DNA of 64,000 nt, taken from positions 124,001 to 188,000 of the forward strand of contig NZ_QBKH01000001.1 of NCBI RefSeq assembly GCF_003054045.1. Reading direction: 5' to 3'. The notes under the pieces were generated by a model. It ran no database searches and had not been told where the DNA came from. It saw only the letters and a program-made list of their open reading frames with translations. Numbering within the stretch: the stretch's first letter is position 1; each line of letters starts with the position of its first letter. Positions 47,691-57,320 of this stretch are shown here, piece by piece. The position numbers and the translations under genes are program-made. This DNA is from Sphingobacterium faecium (GTDB lineage: Bacteria; Bacteroidota; Bacteroidia; Sphingobacteriales; Sphingobacteriaceae).

Positions 47691-48073
47691 TTGACAATTC
47701 TTCCTTTTTAGACTCGTTTAGAGTCATTCAAATTTTCCCACTTGAAATTCAAAATATCAAAATCCTCTTCATTTTAATAATTTTAGGACAAACCAGAGGG
47801 GCATAGCACATCTCATTCATAAGGGCGTTCTTCAAAATCTATTAGATTGATCTCAACTGTTCTTCTTTAAAAAAAATAAAAGAAAGTTTATAAGGTAATC
47901 GTTCATTATTGCTATAGATTATGCTTTAACATGTTAATATGATGAATTTATCTTTAATATTTAAAGAAATTAGTAATTATTTCATTACGATATATAAAAC
48001 TTTAATCCGATTTCTTATTGATAACTCAAGATAAATTCATGAAAAATTAATGGTGTAGAAATATCAAAATTGG
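47691..48073. other. Gene-poor stretch before the PepSY operon
   Basis: About 380 bp. A short minus-strand frame around 47700-47790 reads NEEDFDILNFKWENLNDS and then stops; it looks protein-like but has no start and may be a relic. The remainder is AT-rich and featureless. Confidence 0.35.
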
Positions 48074-48104
48074 TTTGTATATTTTGGTATTGTTTGTATA
48101 TTTG
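48074..48104 (+). promoter_or_regulatory. Likely promoter of the DUF4198-PepSY operon
   Basis: TTTG at 48074-48077, 19 bp, then TATATTTG at 48097-48104: a clean match to TTTG / TAnnTTTG at consensus spacing, 30 bp before the first start codon. The same DNA is a 19-bp-spaced direct repeat (TTTGTATATTT at 48074 and 48093), so a regulator site could overlap the promoter. Confidence 0.65.
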
Positions 48105-48133
48105 TTCACTATATTTAATTAATCTAAATAAGA

Positions 48134-48844
48134 ATGAAATACATAAAACACTTATTAATCATAGTCATGATGCTATTTGTCAGTAATCAAATCGTACAGG
48201 CACATGCGATATGGATCGAAAGTAATCCCGTAGGTACCAAGAATCAATCGCATACCATCCGTATTTATTATGGAGAATATGCAAGTGGAGAAATTGAAAA
48301 AACGAAGGATTGGTATTCGGATTTAAGTCAATTGAAATTGAATTTGTTAGATTCAAAAAATAAGCAAGTTGAATTGCATTTGACGGATAAAGGAGCGTAT
48401 CTGGAAAGTAGTTTTATTCCTGTTGAGGATGGGATTTATCAGGTTTTCATTTCTCATCCTGCAAAAGAATTAGGAGGAACTACACGTTATGAATTTATTG
48501 CACAGAACCGTATTCAGGTAGGCAAAACTGCAGCCTATTCTTCAATTCCTTTGGACACCCACTTCGTATTTGCTAATCAATTATTGAAAGTAAAAGATCA
48601 AGTAGAAATTCAATTGTTACGTGGAAATAACCCAGTAGAAAATGAAGAAATTTTATTGATGTCCCCAAGTGGTTGGAGTAAAACTTACAAAACAAATAAT
48701 CTAGGTAAGATTCAAGTGGAGGTTATTTGGCCAGGTACTTATGTGATCGAACATAGTCACATGGCTGATCAGTCAGGAACTTGGAATAATAAATCTTACA
48801 CTAAAAATTGGCAAGGACTAACCGCAAGTTTTCAAGTGAAGTAA
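48134..48844 (+). CDS. DUF4198 exported protein
   Basis: 236 residues with a signal peptide (MKYIKHLLIIVMMLFVSNQI, cut near VQA). The mature start HAIWIESNPVGTKNQSH and the middle YYGEYASGEIEKTKDWY are typical DUF4198. Beta-rich domains follow, and the end resembles a repeat with P-x-YVIEHSHMAD. In Proteobacteria such proteins accompany metal or siderophore uptake genes. Here it leads the operon with two small membrane proteins and a PepSY protein, so a periplasmic role in iron acquisition is inferred. The molecular activity is unknown. Confidence 0.83.
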   Translation: MKYIKHLLIIVMMLFVSNQIVQAHAIWIESNPVGTKNQSHTIRIYYGEYASGEIEKTKDWYSDLSQLKLNLLDSKNKQVELHLTDKGAYLESSFIPVEDGIYQVFISHPAKELGGTTRYEFIAQNRIQVGKTAAYSSIPLDTHFVFANQLLKVKDQVEIQLLRGNNPVENEEILLMSPSGWSKTYKTNNLGKIQVEVIWPGTYVIEHSHMADQSGTWNNKSYTKNWQGLTASFQVK

Positions 48845-48971
48845 GTTAGAACAGATGATGTGATAATTGCGCTACAGCAATAGAGATTTAAATCTTGTAT
48901 GTTATGGTGGAGCTTATGAAAACGCTAATATGCCTATTCTATTTTTTCAATATTATTTATTTTATAAAATC

Positions 48972-49304
48972 ATGATGAGTACTGTTTGCTTTATTTTATT
49001 TTTAGCTTTTATGTTATGGATGAATACCTCCAAACGCATTGCTTGGAAAGATAAATCTAAACTTTTGACCTATATGTCTGTGCGTGAAAAGCAGTCGCGC
49101 TTAATGGCAACAGCATTGTTTTCATTGGCTGTAATTATATCAATTTATACTGTAGGAATGGCCTGTGGGTTATTTGCCTTTATTGTTATTTTGATGTGCA
49201 TGGGATGCCTAATTGTATTATTCTTTCCATTTTCTTATTTCGGAATTCGAACTGTTTTAGGTCTCTATTTATGTTCATTTCTAATTGAAATCCTTATTCA
49301 TTAA
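48972..49304 (+). CDS. DUF3325-like small membrane protein
   Basis: About 110 residues from the ATG at 48972 (MMSTVCFILFLAFMLWMNTS). An earlier in-frame TTG at 48867 would add a leader of low plausibility; an ATG at 48930 is another option. Three transmembrane helices (about 3-20, 45-75, 80-105) with a basic loop (RIAWKDKSKLLTYMSVREKQ) agree with the small membrane proteins labelled DUF3325 that sit next to PepSY genes. The call leans on position: between DUF4198 and the DUF3649-like gene, only 3 bp from the latter. Confidence 0.6.
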   Translation: MMSTVCFILFLAFMLWMNTSKRIAWKDKSKLLTYMSVREKQSRLMATALFSLAVIISIYTVGMACGLFAFIVILMCMGCLIVLFFPFSYFGIRTVLGLYLCSFLIEILIH

Positions 49305-49307
49305 TAT

Positions 49308-49589
49308 ATGCCTGCTAATAAGAAATATTTAACAAAATCTCCATGGATAAGGCTTTGTAGAATTTTATTGGGAACCATTGGTGGTTATACGGTCATGCTC
49401 AGTTTTCACGTTTTGCTTACCGAATTTTTCCCCAAAGAGAATGTGATTGCTACAGCTTTTTTTACTGGATATTTGCTTTGGGCATTTTTATTGTTTTGGG
49501 CGTTTTTAGAGCCTAAGTTGCTTCGTTTAGTCCTCACGTACATCGGTCTTACTTTGCTGTTTTCTTTGCCTTACCTAATCAATCATTAA
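49308..49589 (+). CDS. DUF3649-like small membrane protein
   Basis: 93 residues with three hydrophobic helices (about 17-35, 45-63, 68-88). RLCRILLGTIGGYTVMLSFH resembles the R-x-GGY start of DUF3649 proteins, and LLWAFLLFWAFLEP their W-x-F region. It begins 3 bp behind the DUF3325-like gene and ends 4 bp before the PepSY gene, so all are translated from one message. Function unknown; partner subunits of a ferric-siderophore reductase would fit. Confidence 0.6.
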   Translation: MPANKKYLTKSPWIRLCRILLGTIGGYTVMLSFHVLLTEFFPKENVIATAFFTGYLLWAFLLFWAFLEPKLLRLVLTYIGLTLLFSLPYLINH

Positions 49590-49593
49590 CATT

Positions 49594-51225
49594 ATGGATC
49601 AGAGAAAATACAATATTTATTTTCATACACACACGATCAGTGGTATTATCATTGCTGCATTGCTTTTTGTCATATTTTTTGCAGGTTCATTTTCATTTTT
49701 TAAAGATGATTTAACCGCATGGCAAAAGGGCAAATCTCATAGCCATGTACAATCTCAGGCCGATTTTAATTATGTGCTGGACTCGATGGGCACTAAACAT
49801 CATTTGCTTGGTAGAAATTTTGACTTCTACGTATTGAGAAGTGGACAAGAAACTTATGTCAATATGAGTGTCTCTCAAGATACAACCATTAGTAAGCCAC
49901 AAGTAAAAAGTGAAAAATCTAAAGGACGTCGCGGCAGAGGTTTGAAAAACGAAGATTCAGCATATTTTCTACACTCATTTGCTGATAAATCTCAAAGTTC
50001 GTATGAGGAAGGTTATAATATTGGTGAATTCTTGTATCGATTACATTTCTTGGCACAACTTAATCAAATTCCAATTCGATTGGGAACACCTTTTGGATAT
50101 CTAATTGCTGGGATTGTTTCATTTTTATTTTTATTTGCTTTGATTACCGGGGTATTTTTGCATTGGGATAAAATCAAAAACAATTTCTTTCTATTTAGAC
50201 CTTGGAGTAAGTGGAAAACTGTGTGGACTGATATGCATACCGTGCTTGGAGTCATAGGGTTTCCATTTCAACTCGTATTTGCTATTACAGGAATTATTCT
50301 TATTGTCAATTTTGCTCTTATTGGCCCTTTTAGTAAATTACTTTATAATGGTGATCAGGAAGAATTATACCAAGATTTGCAGTATAATCGTAAAATGGAA
50401 GTAACCTATAGTTATCAACCCTTGTCCCAGTCTTTTGATGTAAATGCGTTTGTCAACAACTGGATGAAAGAGTGGCCTGAATCAGATATTTCTAGACTCT
50501 ATATACGTAATTATGGAGATAAAAGTATGCAGATTGCATTGGAAACAAAACCAAAGTCTAATGCCAATTTTGCGGGGTCTGGTTATGTTAGAATGCAAGT
50601 TCTTGATGGAAAGCAATTAGAAGTCAAATCTCCTAAAACGGATGCGACTTATGTGGATTGGGTGAAAAGTTTGGTTTATCACTTGCATTTTGGTGATTAT
50701 GGCGGTCGTACGCTTCGTATCGTTTATTTTGTACTGGGCCTATTGGGCTGTGTTGTGATTATTTCAGGTATTATGATTTGGTTAGTTGCTAGGGAAAAAC
50801 CCAATATTCCAAGTTATAAAAGAAAGTTTAATTTCTGGGCAGCAAATTTATTCGTATCGATTTCGCTAAGTATGCTTCCAGTCACTGCATTTACGCTGAT
50901 TATGTTAAAATTCTCTCCAACTATTAACCAAAGTTTGATCTACAATCTTTATTTCTACAGTTGGCTAGTCATGACTATCTATTTATTGATTTTACGAAAT
51001 CTGACCAAGGTAAATAAGCATACGCTCGTGTTATCAGCTATTTTAAGTCTAGGCGTTCCAATTGCAAATGGTCTAACGACAAAGTTGTGGCTATGGAATA
51101 CGCTACAGGCAAAGTCTTATGATATTTTCTTCATTGATATGCTTTTTATGACGATTTCCTTATTAAGTGTATTCGCATTTTTCAAAGTAAAGAAACAAGG
51201 TAAAACTTTTAAAATATTGAAATAG
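49594..51225 (+). CDS. PepSY-associated TM-helix protein (putative ferrisiderophore reductase)
   Basis: 543 residues. The family start FHTHTISGIIIAALLFVIFF gives TM1 with haem-ligand-type His. A periplasmic region with a basic insert (KSKGRRGRGLK) follows, and RLHFLAQLNQIPIRLGTPFG leads into TM2 and TM3 (about 160-235). A PepSY domain (about 280-370) precedes TM4 near VYHLHFGDYGGRTLRIVYFV, and three or four more helices finish the protein. PepSY_TM proteins such as FpvG and FoxB reduce ferric siderophores in the periplasm using inner-membrane electrons. With DUF4198 and the two small membrane proteins this forms a complete-looking module; no TonB receptor is in the window. Confidence 0.86.
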   Translation: MDQRKYNIYFHTHTISGIIIAALLFVIFFAGSFSFFKDDLTAWQKGKSHSHVQSQADFNYVLDSMGTKHHLLGRNFDFYVLRSGQETYVNMSVSQDTTISKPQVKSEKSKGRRGRGLKNEDSAYFLHSFADKSQSSYEEGYNIGEFLYRLHFLAQLNQIPIRLGTPFGYLIAGIVSFLFLFALITGVFLHWDKIKNNFFLFRPWSKWKTVWTDMHTVLGVIGFPFQLVFAITGIILIVNFALIGPFSKLLYNGDQEELYQDLQYNRKMEVTYSYQPLSQSFDVNAFVNNWMKEWPESDISRLYIRNYGDKSMQIALETKPKSNANFAGSGYVRMQVLDGKQLEVKSPKTDATYVDWVKSLVYHLHFGDYGGRTLRIVYFVLGLLGCVVIISGIMIWLVAREKPNIPSYKRKFNFWAANLFVSISLSMLPVTAFTLIMLKFSPTINQSLIYNLYFYSWLVMTIYLLILRNLTKVNKHTLVLSAILSLGVPIANGLTTKLWLWNTLQAKSYDIFFIDMLFMTISLLSVFAFFKVKKQGKTFKILK

Positions 51226-51269
51226 CTCAAATCTAAATTGGAAATTATACGATTTTAATGATTGCTTTT

Positions 51270-51304
51270 AGCTTCATCTCTTATTCAGAGATGAAGCTTT
51301 TTAT
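51270..51304 (+). terminator. Terminator of the PepSY operon
   Basis: A perfect 12-bp stem (AGCTTCATCTCT, 51270-51281, with 51287-51298), 5-nt loop, T-run. Confidence 0.88.
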
Positions 51305-51534
51305 TATTGATTTAATATCAGCAGGTAGATCAATAGAAGCATAGAGATAATTACCTTTCCAAAGTAAAATTTTATAATTTAAATACTTTGGTTAATAATT
51401 TCAGATCAAATTTTTGGCTTTTCAGATTGTAGTTTATGACAATATGAATCTTCTTTGGTTAAGAGTGTATCACTAATTGATTTTTCTTCTTTACATAAAC
51501 CTTTTATATATCTCGCTCAAAGCTATCATCATAA

Positions 51535-52554
51535 TCACATTGAACTCGATGCTGAATCAAAACGATTTTTTAATTTCCCAGGAGAAACGCCAAATTTCTT
51601 TTTAAATGCTGAGATAAAATGTTGCGGATTTTTATAACCGATATAATCAGCCACTTCATTGACATATTTATCTTCTTCTAATAAGAGACGTCTGGCCTCT
51701 TCCATTTTCATTTCGGTAATGTAAACATGAATAGTAGTTCCAAAGAGCTCTTTAAAGCCCTGCATAAGCTTCCTTCTGTTCATGCCACTAAGTTGAGCCA
51801 ATTTTGAAATGGTTAAAAATTCATTGATATGTTGCTCTATGATCTCCTTTGTTTCATATATACGATCTCGATCTCTCTGTCCATATGAAAAAGAGGTATG
51901 GTGTTTATGATCTATATTTTGTTGCATTTGCAATAGAAAAAGTTCGGTCATTTTTGCTTCCAAGAATAATGCTTTCATCTTTGTGCTATATGGATTATTT
52001 ACTATTTGCGCAAGAATACCGTACATTGTCGGGGTAATGGCCATCGCATCTCCTCGGTACAAATTAGGGGTATGCTTCGTAAACTCATACATCAATTTTT
52101 CAAAATGGGATATACCGATTCTGATTTCAAAAAAACTACCATCTTTTACCGGACACATCAAGATCTCTTGTTTATTATCTTTTTGATAAGTAAGCATATT
52201 GTTTCCATGTGTTAAATCTATCGGTTTTCCTGAGCGTTGAATACAGCTTGCTCCACTGATTCTAAAATGCATCTCTAAGACTTCCTTTTCTATATCAATA
52301 TGAATCTGTTCATTATGGTTTAAAGAATAACCGCATTGTATAAACTGTAACGAATCAAAAATGGTTTCATGAAATAGAAATACTCCTCCTGATTTTGTTT
52401 CGACCTGATTTTCTTTTTCTGAATAATGTGCAAAGTTTTCACTTTGTAAATTATGCCGGTGAATAATTGTCTTTTCCTGATTTTGCATTGTTACGTTACT
52501 TTTAATCACGATGGCGTTATCATCGCTACATATGGAATTATAACCTTTGTACAA
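51535..52554 (-). CDS. AraC-family regulator, PchR-like
   Basis: 339 residues; an internal ATG (52488) would give 317 and may be the true start. The N-terminal ligand part (FIQCGYSLNHNEQIHIDIEK, then LEMHFRISGASC) resembles PchR-type siderophore sensors. The C-terminal double helix-turn-helix is complete: LTISKLAQLSGMNRRKLMQG and VNEVADYIGYKNPQHFISAF, then KKFGVSPGKLK. PchR-like proteins activate siderophore uptake genes when the ferric-siderophore is bound. It converges on the PepSY operon, which supports an iron-related role. The neighbour may be its target. Confidence 0.87.
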   Translation of the reverse strand: MYKGYNSICSDDNAIVIKSNVTMQNQEKTIIHRHNLQSENFAHYSEKENQVETKSGGVFLFHETIFDSLQFIQCGYSLNHNEQIHIDIEKEVLEMHFRISGASCIQRSGKPIDLTHGNNMLTYQKDNKQEILMCPVKDGSFFEIRIGISHFEKLMYEFTKHTPNLYRGDAMAITPTMYGILAQIVNNPYSTKMKALFLEAKMTELFLLQMQQNIDHKHHTSFSYGQRDRDRIYETKEIIEQHINEFLTISKLAQLSGMNRRKLMQGFKELFGTTIHVYITEMKMEEARRLLLEEDKYVNEVADYIGYKNPQHFISAFKKKFGVSPGKLKNRFDSASSSM

Positions 52555-52930
52555 AGCTAAACAATAAGTGTTTGAGAAGCGAGATGTTCATATTCAAAAC
52601 TAATTAATAAGGATAAATATTTTTCTTAAGTCTACATAAGTATTAAAAGCAGAATATGTCAATAGTTAGTGAAACAGACACCTGAAATTTTCCTGAATGT
52701 ATATGTTGCATTAAGCATACTTCAGCAAATCGGTTTTAGCGGATAGTAATATTTTGACAAAAGATATTTATAACACTATAGGAAATGATAGTATCGGAAT
52801 TACAACTCAGAATATTTCAAAATTTGTTTGCAATGGCTCACTCGGATCTATGAATTGATCCTCGAAAATGCAAATTTTCCTATGGTATGCAAGTATAAAA
52901 TAAAAATTGAATTTTATAGATAATTAAAAA
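52555..52930. other. Divergent promoter region, AraC regulator / FAD oxidoreductase
   Basis: About 375 bp of AT-rich DNA without a gene. No strong repeat, hairpin or boxed promoter was recognised. Confidence 0.4.
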
Positions 52931-54193
52931 ATGGAAATATTTGATGTTATAATTATTGGTGCTGGACAGGCTGGACTTGCAACTAGTTTTTACTTAAAAC
53001 AGCATAAAATCATACATGTTGTCTTAGAACAAGATCGTATTGGTTCTTCGTGGGAAAAACAGCGTTGGGATTCTTTTAAGATGAATACACCAAATTGGAT
53101 GAATATGCTACCAGGTAGGGAGATTCATTCGCAAAAAAGGCATCATTTTATGGCCAAAGACGAATTTGTAGATTATTTGAAAACGTATGTTTTACAATTT
53201 GATTTACCGGTTTTAGAAAAGCATAAAGTAGTTGCTGTTGAAAAAGTATCCGAAATTTTTATGATAACGATCGATGAGGAAGGAATGCAACATAATATCT
53301 TGACAAAAACAATAGTTGTTGCATCAGGTATTATGAATAAGATTTTATTCCCAAATTTATCAGACTTGATTCCAAACCATATTTTGCAAGTCCATGCAGC
53401 CAATTATAAAAATCCTATGGAGCTACCGGAAGGAAATGTACTGATTATTGGGGGAGGGCAATCTGGCTGCCAACTAGCTCAAGAGTTAATCTTGGGCAAT
53501 AGAAAAGTATATTTGGCTGGTAGCAAGGTGGCTAGAGCTCCTCGTCGTTACAGAGGTAAAGATATTATGGAGTGGATGGATCAGTTAGGAACAATGGATA
53601 TATCGACCATAGAATTAGCAAATAACCCAAATTTGGATGCTACACAACCTCAGGTTTCTGGTGTGGGCTTGTTAGGACATACCATAAGTTATCAATCTTT
53701 GCATCAGATGGGGGTGACTATTCTAGGAGGATTAAAAGGTGCTGATCATGAAAATTTATATTTTGAAGATAACTGTAAAGAGCATATTCGCTATGCAGAT
53801 GAGACTTCAGATGCGATTAAGAAAAATGTTGATCAATATCTTAAGAAATATCCTGAGATCGCTGTCTCAAATACTGATGAAGATCCTTCAGATGTTCCTG
53901 ATCATGCTTATCGATCAGTGTCAGATCTTAAAGTGATTAATTTCAATGACTTTGCAATAACCACAGTACTTTGGGCTACAGGATTTGGATATGATTTTAG
54001 TTATTTGAACAGTTCTTTGCTTGATAAAATTGGAAAACCTAAACACCTCGAAGGTAAAATGATGATAGAAGGGCTTTATTGTATAGGTTTTCCTTGGCTA
54101 AGGAAGAAAAAATCAGGGTTAGTGTATGGCGTAAATGAGGATGCTAAAATAATTGTAGAAAATATTTTACATCAGCTTCAAAATTTGAGCTAA
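52931..54193 (+). CDS. FAD/NADPH-dependent oxidoreductase (flavin monooxygenase-like)
   Basis: 420 residues, cytosolic. There are two Rossmann motifs: FAD-binding DVIIIGAGQAGLATSFYLKQ near the N-terminus and NADPH-binding VLIIGGGQSGCQLAQELIL at about residue 170. RIGSSWEKQRWDSFKMNTPN is a typical start of CzcO/TrkA-like flavoprotein monooxygenases, and ATGFGYDFSYL the C-terminal FAD motif. Such enzymes oxidise N or S atoms or ketones. The closest substrate cannot be told. No partner gene is evident; the AraC-type regulator upstream is divergent. Confidence 0.87.
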   Translation: MEIFDVIIIGAGQAGLATSFYLKQHKIIHVVLEQDRIGSSWEKQRWDSFKMNTPNWMNMLPGREIHSQKRHHFMAKDEFVDYLKTYVLQFDLPVLEKHKVVAVEKVSEIFMITIDEEGMQHNILTKTIVVASGIMNKILFPNLSDLIPNHILQVHAANYKNPMELPEGNVLIIGGGQSGCQLAQELILGNRKVYLAGSKVARAPRRYRGKDIMEWMDQLGTMDISTIELANNPNLDATQPQVSGVGLLGHTISYQSLHQMGVTILGGLKGADHENLYFEDNCKEHIRYADETSDAIKKNVDQYLKKYPEIAVSNTDEDPSDVPDHAYRSVSDLKVINFNDFAITTVLWATGFGYDFSYLNSSLLDKIGKPKHLEGKMMIEGLYCIGFPWLRKKKSGLVYGVNEDAKIIVENILHQLQNLS

Positions 54194-54230
54194 TGTTTAC
54201 CTGTTTTTTATGCAATCTTACTTTAAATCT

Positions 54231-55073
54231 TTAAAGAAGTTTTTTCATCTCAAACTGAGCTAAATAATTGACAAGTCCTAGTTGTTTAAAAAATGATATG
54301 GCTTCTAAAGAGATATGATCTACGTTTAATACATATATTTCTTTAGAATTGATCTGCTGAGTCATCGTCTGTACAAGTTGTGTAGCTATACCTTTCCGTC
54401 TATGTACTGAAGAGATTGCGATTTGTTGTATTTTTTTTGAGTTAGCATTATAGATGAGATAACCAATTAATTTTTCGTCTATAAAAGCACCTAATATCGT
54501 GAGATGTGGTCTAGCTTTTTCTAAAGTTGTTATAGCATTTTGCCAAGAAGGTTTTATTGTCCAAAAACAAACAAGTTGATCCCATTCAAAATCCTGTAAT
54601 TCTCTAATTGTAGATGTACAGGATTTTTTAGCCGTTTCCACAGATCCTTTAAAACAATCTAATGTTCTATTAACTTGATAACCTATTTTTTCATACGCTC
54701 GTATCGCGGCATTGTTACCTATTATTACTTCCAAAAGCATCTGTTCTACTGCAAGTGTTTTCAATTTTGGTAATAAATAATGGTACATTTTACCGACTAA
54801 ACCCCGACTGCGAAATGCTGGAATAATACCCGTCGCAGCATTATAAGCTGATAATTTTCCATCAACAATATTTAATGCATGAAGCATAAAACCAACTAAC
54901 TGACCAGATGAAAAAACTCCAACTGATAAGTCCAAGTGTATATTCTCGGTAACAATTTTATACTCTAATTGCTCGATATTAAGGTGTAAGGGCACTATAT
55001 AATCTGAAAATGATGCATTTAAAACATCTGCTATATCTGCAATTGTACAATTTTCTAAAGTGGCAATCTCCAT
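54231..55073 (-). CDS. Tandem GNAT acetyltransferase
   Basis: 280 residues with two GNAT folds. The first (about 1-140) carries the acetyl-CoA loop GIIPAFRSRGLVGKMYHYL and then the NNAAIRAYEKIGYQ end motif. The second (about 150-278) carries AISSVHRRKGIATQLVQTM and SLEAISFFKQLGL. Both coenzyme-A loops keep the R-x2-G-x-G/A-type pattern, so both may be active. Fused double GNATs occur in antibiotic- or amine-acetylating enzymes; substrate unknown. It is 95 bp from the AraC regulator on the same strand, perhaps one unit. Confidence 0.85.
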   Translation of the reverse strand: MEIATLENCTIADIADVLNASFSDYIVPLHLNIEQLEYKIVTENIHLDLSVGVFSSGQLVGFMLHALNIVDGKLSAYNAATGIIPAFRSRGLVGKMYHYLLPKLKTLAVEQMLLEVIIGNNAAIRAYEKIGYQVNRTLDCFKGSVETAKKSCTSTIRELQDFEWDQLVCFWTIKPSWQNAITTLEKARPHLTILGAFIDEKLIGYLIYNANSKKIQQIAISSVHRRKGIATQLVQTMTQQINSKEIYVLNVDHISLEAISFFKQLGLVNYLAQFEMKKLL

Positions 55074-55168
55074 TATATATTAATCTTTAAATTAGTAGTA
55101 ATCAGTCACGATTTACTAAGTTAGAATATTTCATGGCAGTTCGTGACTTTTCTCGGTTGTTTATTTTC

Positions 55169-56011
55169 TTATTTCCAATTATACTTTGTCGGAGAGACAC
55201 CTATAATTTGTTTGAATTCTTTAAGAAAATGATTGTAGTCATAGTATCCAGAAGTAAAAGTATGTGATAATACATCCTGTGACTTATTGTTTTGACACTT
55301 ACTGTACATAAATATAAATCGTTGTAAAGAAATATATTTTTTAGGTGAAATTCCTAAATACTTAATAAAACTCCTTTGCAACCATTTCCGGTTTACTTTA
55401 TCCCCAAGTTCAAGAATTAAATCTGATACTGTAATATTACCTTTTTTGTTATCAATTTTTTCTAATGCAGATTGTAAGAGATAAGGATGATTTTCTGCTA
55501 TTTTGTAGGTGCTAAAGATGAATTTTAATAGTTGCATTTGCTCAGCAACTGTTTCTTTTTGATATAATTGATTGAGAATTTCTGTCCAGTTTTTGTTCAT
55601 GATATCACTAAAACTACAGAAAGGTTTTTTTAGAAAAAAATGGGGCTCTATATCAAAAATTTTATAAAAAGAAGCCGGTTTAAAACGTATTACAATCATA
55701 TGGGATAAATCGGCTGGTAATTGCCAATGCGTATTCTGTATAATACCACAGCACACCCACGCTGCATTCAGCTTAATAAGCTCTTCGGCATTTTTAAGGT
55801 GAACAACATCAGTTTTTTTTGGTAGAAAAATTAAACAAGGATTTCCATCATTAAATAAGGGTTGACTTGGTTGTATATCTATACATGAAAATACATAAGC
55901 CCCAAGGATATGTTCAGATTTAAAAAACAAATCGGACATGCTTAAAGTGTCTAATAATTCGGGATTAAGAGACTCTGATAATTTAATATTTCCTAAAAAA
56001 TTGATGGGCAT
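55169..56011 (-). CDS. AraC-family regulator
   Basis: 280 residues. The N-terminal part (FFKSEHILGAYVFSCIDIQP, then CCGIIQNTHWQLPADLSHMI) looks like the DUF6597-type sensing domain. The C-terminal AraC domain shows WLQRSFIKYLGISPKKYISL and FTSGYYDYNHFLKEFKQIIG, then VSPTKYNW. The first helix-turn-helix is less obvious than the second. The tandem-GNAT gene follows downstream on the same strand and map is divergent; either may be a target. Confidence 0.85.
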   Translation of the reverse strand: MPINFLGNIKLSESLNPELLDTLSMSDLFFKSEHILGAYVFSCIDIQPSQPLFNDGNPCLIFLPKKTDVVHLKNAEELIKLNAAWVCCGIIQNTHWQLPADLSHMIVIRFKPASFYKIFDIEPHFFLKKPFCSFSDIMNKNWTEILNQLYQKETVAEQMQLLKFIFSTYKIAENHPYLLQSALEKIDNKKGNITVSDLILELGDKVNRKWLQRSFIKYLGISPKKYISLQRFIFMYSKCQNNKSQDVLSHTFTSGYYDYNHFLKEFKQIIGVSPTKYNWK

Positions 56012-56234
56012 AGTTTTACAAAATTACTTAAATATTTGTCAATATTAATACAAAATAATTGTCCAATTTTTACTTTTTGACTATAAAATATTACCGTATT
56101 TTTGTTTAAAATGATTTCAAAATCAATTGGTTATGCAATTTGAAGTATGGTATGTAGCTTATCTCCATATTAAAGAAAATCGTTCCATATTTTAAGACCA
56201 CTGACATTACGGAAAAATTAAAGAAATATTTAAA

Positions 56235-57041
56235 ATGAACCCTATCACCTATAAAACAGAAGAAGAAATAGCATTAATGACCATTAGTACCAGATTGACT
56301 AGTGAAACATTAGCAGCCATAGCAACTATGATTAAACCTGGTATAACAACTGTTGAGATCGATAAATTTGCCAATGAATTTATACGGGATCATGGAGCAT
56401 TACCTTCTTTTTATCAATTCGGTGGGTTTCCATACCATATCTGCACTTCTGTAAATGATGCTATTGTGCATGGTATGCCAAATCATCAAATTTTAAAAGA
56501 AGGAGATATTGTTTCTGTTGATGCAGGGGCGTATAAAAATGGATTTCATGGTGATCAAGCGTATACTTTTATCCTTGGAGAAGTAAATCAGGACGTAATG
56601 CAATTGGTGAAAATTACTAAGGAATCCTTGTTAAAGGGTATTGAACAAGCTGTGCATGGAAATCGAGTGGGAGATATTGGCTATGCGATCGAATCGCATA
56701 TTGCTCCATATGGATATGGAATAGTCAGGGAATTGGTAGGTCACGGTTTAGGGCGTGACTTGCACGAAGGTCCAGATATTCCTAATTACGGCCAGCGTGG
56801 CAAAGGCAAGGTCTTGAAAGAAAATTTAGTGATTGCTATCGAACCTATGGTCAATTTGGGTACACATGACAATCATAGGGCAGAAGATGGATGGACGATC
56901 CGAACAAATGATGGAAAACCTGCTGTCCATTTTGAACAAGATGTATGTATCAAAAGAAATGCTCCCTTGATGCTAACAGATATTAAAATTATTGAAGAAG
57001 CTGAAAAATCAAATTGTAACTTAAATTCTTCTTATTACTAG
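56235..57041 (+). CDS. map: Methionine aminopeptidase, type I
   Basis: 268 residues. The metal site is complete: Asp96, Asp107, His170, Glu203 and Glu234, seen in VDAGAYKNGFHGDQAYTF, LVGHGLGRDLHEGPDIPNYG, AIEPMVNLG and FEQDVCI. His79 (IVHGMPN) is the substrate His. It removes the initiator Met from new proteins. There is no N-terminal zinc-finger extension. It stands away from the ribosomal operon where a housekeeping map usually lies in this group, so this may be a second copy. Preceded by a divergent AraC regulator. Confidence 0.93.
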   Translation: MNPITYKTEEEIALMTISTRLTSETLAAIATMIKPGITTVEIDKFANEFIRDHGALPSFYQFGGFPYHICTSVNDAIVHGMPNHQILKEGDIVSVDAGAYKNGFHGDQAYTFILGEVNQDVMQLVKITKESLLKGIEQAVHGNRVGDIGYAIESHIAPYGYGIVRELVGHGLGRDLHEGPDIPNYGQRGKGKVLKENLVIAIEPMVNLGTHDNHRAEDGWTIRTNDGKPAVHFEQDVCIKRNAPLMLTDIKIIEEAEKSNCNLNSSYY

Positions 57042-57247
57042 TCCATATCGTTTTTTATTATCCAAGTGATATCTATATCACTCGTGTGGATTATTTTTAA
57101 AAAAAGAGTTTCTTTTTGATTGTGATTTGCTTCGCATAAATTAGATTTTAGTTAAAACATACATTTTAATAATCTGTTTTTCACAATCGTATGTATATAG
57201 AGTTTATATATCTAATATTACCCTGCATAAGAATTGTGAAAGAAATG

Positions 57248-57285
57248 AATAAGATTAAACCCGTTCATATCGGTTTAATCTTATT
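57248..57285. terminator. Bidirectional terminator between map and dxs
   Basis: A perfect 14-bp stem (AATAAGATTAAACC, 57248-57261, with 57272-57285), 10-nt loop, A- and T-rich flanks, between convergent stop codons. Confidence 0.85.
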
Positions 57286-57320
57286 AAATAATATCCACCA
57301 AACACAATTGTAACAACGCT

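Noticed and set aside
47700..47830. Possible short minus-strand gene with NEEDFDILNFKWENLNDS
   Set aside because: No start codon in a sensible place and stops in frame directly upstream; kept only as a possible relic in the interval note.
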